DNA from: Flavobacterium sp.
GTDB lineage: Bacteria > Bacteroidota > Bacteroidia > Flavobacteriales > Flavobacteriaceae
NCBI RefSeq assembly: GCF_025352015.1
Contig: NZ_JANXUG010000088.1
Location: 37,295 to 101,294, forward strand
DNA: 64,000 nt
Direction of reading: 5' to 3'
Shown here: positions 61,355 to 64,000 of the stretch, piece after piece
How the letters are laid out: each line of letters starts with the position of its first letter
Numbering within the stretch: the first letter of the stretch is position 1
The notes under the pieces: generated by a model
Told to the model about the DNA's origin: nothing
The model's input: only the letters and a program-made list of their open reading frames with translations
Database searches by the model: none
Made by a program: the position numbers and the translations under genes

Positions 61355-62671
61355 TTATTTTCTAATTTCTTCTATAAAAGTTACCACTGCAGCATGTGAA
61401 ATTGTATTGTTTTCAAAATGATTTTTAATCATTTTGCGCTCTTCGGCTGTCGTTTGATATTGATTCAAAATATTATTGATGTGCATTTTCATGTGTCCTT
61501 CTTGAATTCCAGTGGTGATTAGTGAACGTAGCGCCGCAAAATTTTGTGCCAATCCAGCAACGGCTACAATTTGCATTAATTCCTGCGCTGTTGGTTTCCC
61601 TAAAATTTCTAACGCCATTTTAACCAACGGATGTAATGATGTTAAACCGCCGACAGTTCCTAACGCTAGTGGAATTTCCATCCAAAAAGTAAATACGTCA
61701 TTTTCGATTTTGGCAAACGATAAACTCGAATAGTTTCCGTTGCGTGCAGCATAAGCGTGAACTCCAGCTTCGACAGCTCGGAAATCATTACCAGTGGCCA
61801 ACACTACAGCGTCAACACCGTTCATAATTCCTTTGTTATGTGTAACCGCTCTGTATGGTTCAATTTGCGCTATTCGAACTGCCTGTACAAATTTTTCGGC
61901 AAACTCTTTTGGGTCTTCGATTTTCTTTTCGGCAAGCTCTGACACCAAGCAGGATACTTCGGCGCGAACTAAACAATTAGGAACATAGTTGGAGAGAATG
62001 CTCATCACAACAGTAATGTCTTTTTCCTCTTGATTAAAATCAGCGTAGTTCAGTGCTTCTTCTTTTAATGATTTTGCTAATTGTTCAAGACAAGAGTTGA
62101 TAAAATTAGCACCCATGCTGTCTTTGGTTTCAAAAGTTACATGCAGCTGAAAGTAGTTTTCTAATTTTGATGTTTTATCTCGCAGTTCTAAAGTTGTAAT
62201 TCCGCCACCACGTTTTTGCATGTTTTGAGTAATACTGTCAGTTGAATAAATTAAATTTTCTTTTATTTTATCAAAAAAAGTTTGTAGTTTTTTTGAACTT
62301 GCTTTGGATATAAAATGAACTTGTCCAATTTTTTCAGTATTCAAAATAACAGCTTTAAATCCGCCTCGCGTACTCCAATATTTTGCAGATTTAGCTGCTG
62401 CTGCGACTACAGAACTTTCTTCAATTACCATTGGAACAGCATAATACCTTCCGTTTATTTGAAAATTAGGTGTGATTCCCATAGGCAAATAGAAATTGGT
62501 AATCGTGTTTTCAATAAAATCATCATGCAACTGTTGAAGTTTTACATCATCATTCCAATATTGTTTTAAGGTTGCAATTGCTTCAGCTGGATTTGTAAAA
62601 TATTGATAGGCAATCCAATTAATTTTTTCTTCTTTGGAAAATTTGGAAAATCCTGCAACAGCATTATTCAT
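61355..62671 (-). CDS. Hydroxymethylglutaryl-CoA reductase, class II
   Basis: 438 residues. The class II HMGR signatures are PMVIEESSVVAAAAKSAKYW (catalytic Glu), KDSMGANFINSCLEQL, VTHNKGIMNGVDAVVLATGNDFRAVEAG (catalytic Lys and Asp), LGTVGGLTSLHP and a late QEGHMKMH (catalytic His). It makes mevalonate from HMG-CoA for isoprenoid synthesis; many Bacteroidota use this class in biosynthesis despite the label degradative. It is transcribed with the GHMP kinase. Confidence 0.93.
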   Translation of the reverse strand: MNNAVAGFSKFSKEEKINWIAYQYFTNPAEAIATLKQYWNDDVKLQQLHDDFIENTITNFYLPMGITPNFQINGRYYAVPMVIEESSVVAAAAKSAKYWSTRGGFKAVILNTEKIGQVHFISKASSKKLQTFFDKIKENLIYSTDSITQNMQKRGGGITTLELRDKTSKLENYFQLHVTFETKDSMGANFINSCLEQLAKSLKEEALNYADFNQEEKDITVVMSILSNYVPNCLVRAEVSCLVSELAEKKIEDPKEFAEKFVQAVRIAQIEPYRAVTHNKGIMNGVDAVVLATGNDFRAVEAGVHAYAARNGNYSSLSFAKIENDVFTFWMEIPLALGTVGGLTSLHPLVKMALEILGKPTAQELMQIVAVAGLAQNFAALRSLITTGIQEGHMKMHINNILNQYQTTAEERKMIKNHFENNTISHAAVVTFIEEIRK

Positions 62672-62732
62672 AGATAAAGTAAATTTTAATGAGTTACAAA
62701 TATAGTTTAGATAGTTGATTGTTTAGTACAAA

Positions 62733-62766
62733 ATAAAAAACCACGTTTATTACAACGTGGCTTTTA
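62733..62766 (-). terminator. Terminator after the alpha-amylase gene
   Basis: On the minus strand CCACGTT and AACGTGG pair over 7 bp, followed by TTTTTTATTTT. It lies between the amylase stop (62788) and the HMG-CoA reductase start (62671). Confidence 0.8.
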
Positions 62767-62787
62767 TAGAAAATAGAATAAGTTGAA

Positions 62788-64000
62788 TTATTCTTTTATT
62801 AACTTCATAGTTTTTGAACTTCGGTTAGCATCAAAAGCTTTAACTAAATATATTCCAGCACTTAAATAGGTAACATTGTACTGATTATCTTCTGTTAGTA
62901 TTGAATCAAAAGTTTTAACTAATTGACCTGTAATTGAATAAATTTGAACTTTAGAAACTTGACCAGTAATGGTAAATATTCCAGAAGTAGGATTAGGTGA
63001 TAAATTTAAAGTAGCAACATTATTAAAATTAGTTGTGCTTAAAGTGGATGGTTGGTTGCCATATACTTTAAACCCTCCTGTTGGTATAGATATATTCATA
63101 TTTGTATCTGTAACAATCATAGCTGAATTATCCATTAAGTTGTACCAAGTTCCTAAAAATGGAAAGCCCACGCCCGTAGTTAAGGTGTTGTCTGAAAAGT
63201 TTGTTCTAACAAAAACATAACTTAAAGCAGAACTAGGGGAAGTGCTTGTCCAGACATCTAATCTTGGACTTCCTGTTGCGGCCAAATTCCATGAAAATTG
63301 TCCATTTTCAAAAACGTTTTCAGTTTTTTTCAAATCAATCATCCTTGCCCAACTGTTATAAATATTTAACCTTGCTGGGTCTCCCAGCCAATTATTAACC
63401 CATTGTGGTTGTGGCTTTGTATCTAATTTACAATCTGGATTTGAATAAGAAATGTTTCCATTATTGCATGTCCATAAAGAAGATGTGTATCCTAAATCGG
63501 CAAAATGCCAAATCATTTTTGGCCCTGGAACTAATAAATGAACAGCTCCTAAAGCTGGAAATCTTTGCAAAATTTTAGCTAAATTTCCTTGTGTTTGTCC
63601 TGCCTCATTAAAAGCTTTGTAACCAACTCTTTCTTCATCATGACTTTCTGCATATCCTACCATTCGTTCTGACGGATCAGTAACACCAGTTAAATCAGCA
63701 TAATTCCCTTTCAGTAGATTAGCATAAGGATCTGTCATTTTTCGCCATTGCATAATTCCTTTTGTGTCTCCAGAACGAAGATAATTTGCCCATTCCGTTT
63801 CTTCAGTAGCGGAACCACCAGTTCCTAAATGTTCAAAAATCACTAAAAAATTTGGGTCAAAAGACCACTGAATATCAGCATATTCTTTTAGTTTAGCAAC
63901 TCGGTCGGGTAGGTAACTATTAGTACAAGGTTCGTCTCCAGAGGTACAACTATTTGTAAAACCTTTAGTTAAATCCCATCGAAAACCATCAATCTTATAA
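62788..64000 (-). CDS. Secreted GH13 alpha-amylase with T9SS type A sorting domain (5' part outside window)
   Basis: The frame runs off the window edge; the track start at 63843 (GTG) is only an internal codon. Upstream codons read IDGFRWDLTKGF, the GH13 region with the catalytic Asp, then a Glu in VIFEHLG (acid/base) and Asp in AESHDEERVGY, so the catalytic triad is intact. The C-terminal ~75 residues are a T9SS type A sorting domain (LSPNPTSGIFTITGQ, VQIYSITGQLVKTF, SAGIYLVKAF, KTMKLIKE). It should degrade starch or glycogen at the cell surface. About 404 residues are visible. Confidence 0.88.
   Translation of the reverse strand, partial: YKIDGFRWDLTKGFTNSCTSGDEPCTNSYLPDRVAKLKEYADIQWSFDPNFLVIFEHLGTGGSATEETEWANYLRSGDTKGIMQWRKMTDPYANLLKGNYADLTGVTDPSERMVGYAESHDEERVGYKAFNEAGQTQGNLAKILQRFPALGAVHLLVPGPKMIWHFADLGYTSSLWTCNNGNISYSNPDCKLDTKPQPQWVNNWLGDPARLNIYNSWARMIDLKKTENVFENGQFSWNLAATGSPRLDVWTSTSPSSALSYVFVRTNFSDNTLTTGVGFPFLGTWYNLMDNSAMIVTDTNMNISIPTGGFKVYGNQPSTLSTTNFNNVATLNLSPNPTSGIFTITGQVSKVQIYSITGQLVKTFDSILTEDNQYNVTYLSAGIYLVKAFDANRSSKTMKLIKE

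Noticed and set aside
63220-63843. Amylase gene start at 63843
   Set aside because: The codon is an internal GTG; the frame stays open to the window end and includes the catalytic IDGFRWD region.

Overview
The window looks like a chromosomal segment of a low-GC Flavobacteriia (Bacteroidota) genome, most probably Flavobacterium or a close relative. The support is a complete gldKLMN type IX secretion/gliding cluster, two proteins with T9SS type A C-terminal sorting domains, an exosortase of the XrtF type with its partner, the short Bacteroidota primary sigma factor, class II HMG-CoA reductase with a GYDIA-type GHMP kinase, HYC_CC_PP and DUF983 proteins, promoters of the form TAnnTTTG and an absence of obvious Shine-Dalgarno sequences. 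I saw no prophage, insertion sequence, CRISPR array or rRNA operon; it is mostly core genome with small accessory patches.

Layout. 1-8.2 kb: the end of a membrane protein, a GNAT/FemAB-like acyltransferase, a membrane-anchored AraC regulator, two small lipoproteins flanking a broken DoxX gene, a divergent lipid pair (DAG kinase-like and App1-like phosphatase), an ABC-F ATPase and a DUF983 protein. 8.2-8.65 kb: a non-coding patch with a hairpin repeat and a 21-bp tandem repeat. 8.6-18.4 kb (minus): FAD oxidoreductase, gldN-gldM-gldL-gldK, a degenerate arginase-fold protein and topA. 18.5-25.4 kb (plus): miaB, a sigma-54-type activator, lptE, a TPR-like protein, secG, groES and groEL. 25.5-30.2 kb (minus): DedA, then a probable metal locus (HMA protein, TonB receptor, HYC_CC_PP protein) and xrtF with its partner. 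30.3-37.4 kb (plus): a GAF/fRMsr-like protein, rpsO, pnp, an AI-2E transporter family protein, a decayed fibronectin-III fragment, rpoD and rpe. 37.4-46.9 kb (minus): a T9SS cargo protein, tRNA-Arg, YqeY, PpiD, and an envelope operon coaX-OMP-TPR-lptC-small membrane protein-CNNM. 47-53.1 kb (plus): tRNA-Phe, then a peptide-scavenging set (DPP IV, two POT transporters, thioredoxin). 53.1-64 kb: comEC, NlpC/P60, lpxB, surE (minus), prc (plus), GHMP kinase, HMG-CoA reductase and a truncated T9SS alpha-amylase (minus).

Most striking observation: a small three-arm inverted-repeat module sits 2-3 nt before the start codon of the HMA gene, the TonB-receptor gene and rpe, with a two-arm version before miaB. 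Arm 2 can pair with arm 1 (closing on a GAAA tetraloop in the two metal genes) or with arm 3 next to the AUG. Between the HMA and receptor copies the arms change in a compensatory way. It could be a translational switch, or a dispersed palindrome that lands near start codons. A second repeat family (ends AGCCCCGAT and AGCGGGAA, with a covarying central hairpin) occurs twice.

All functions are inferred from reading the sequence; no searches or folding programs were run.
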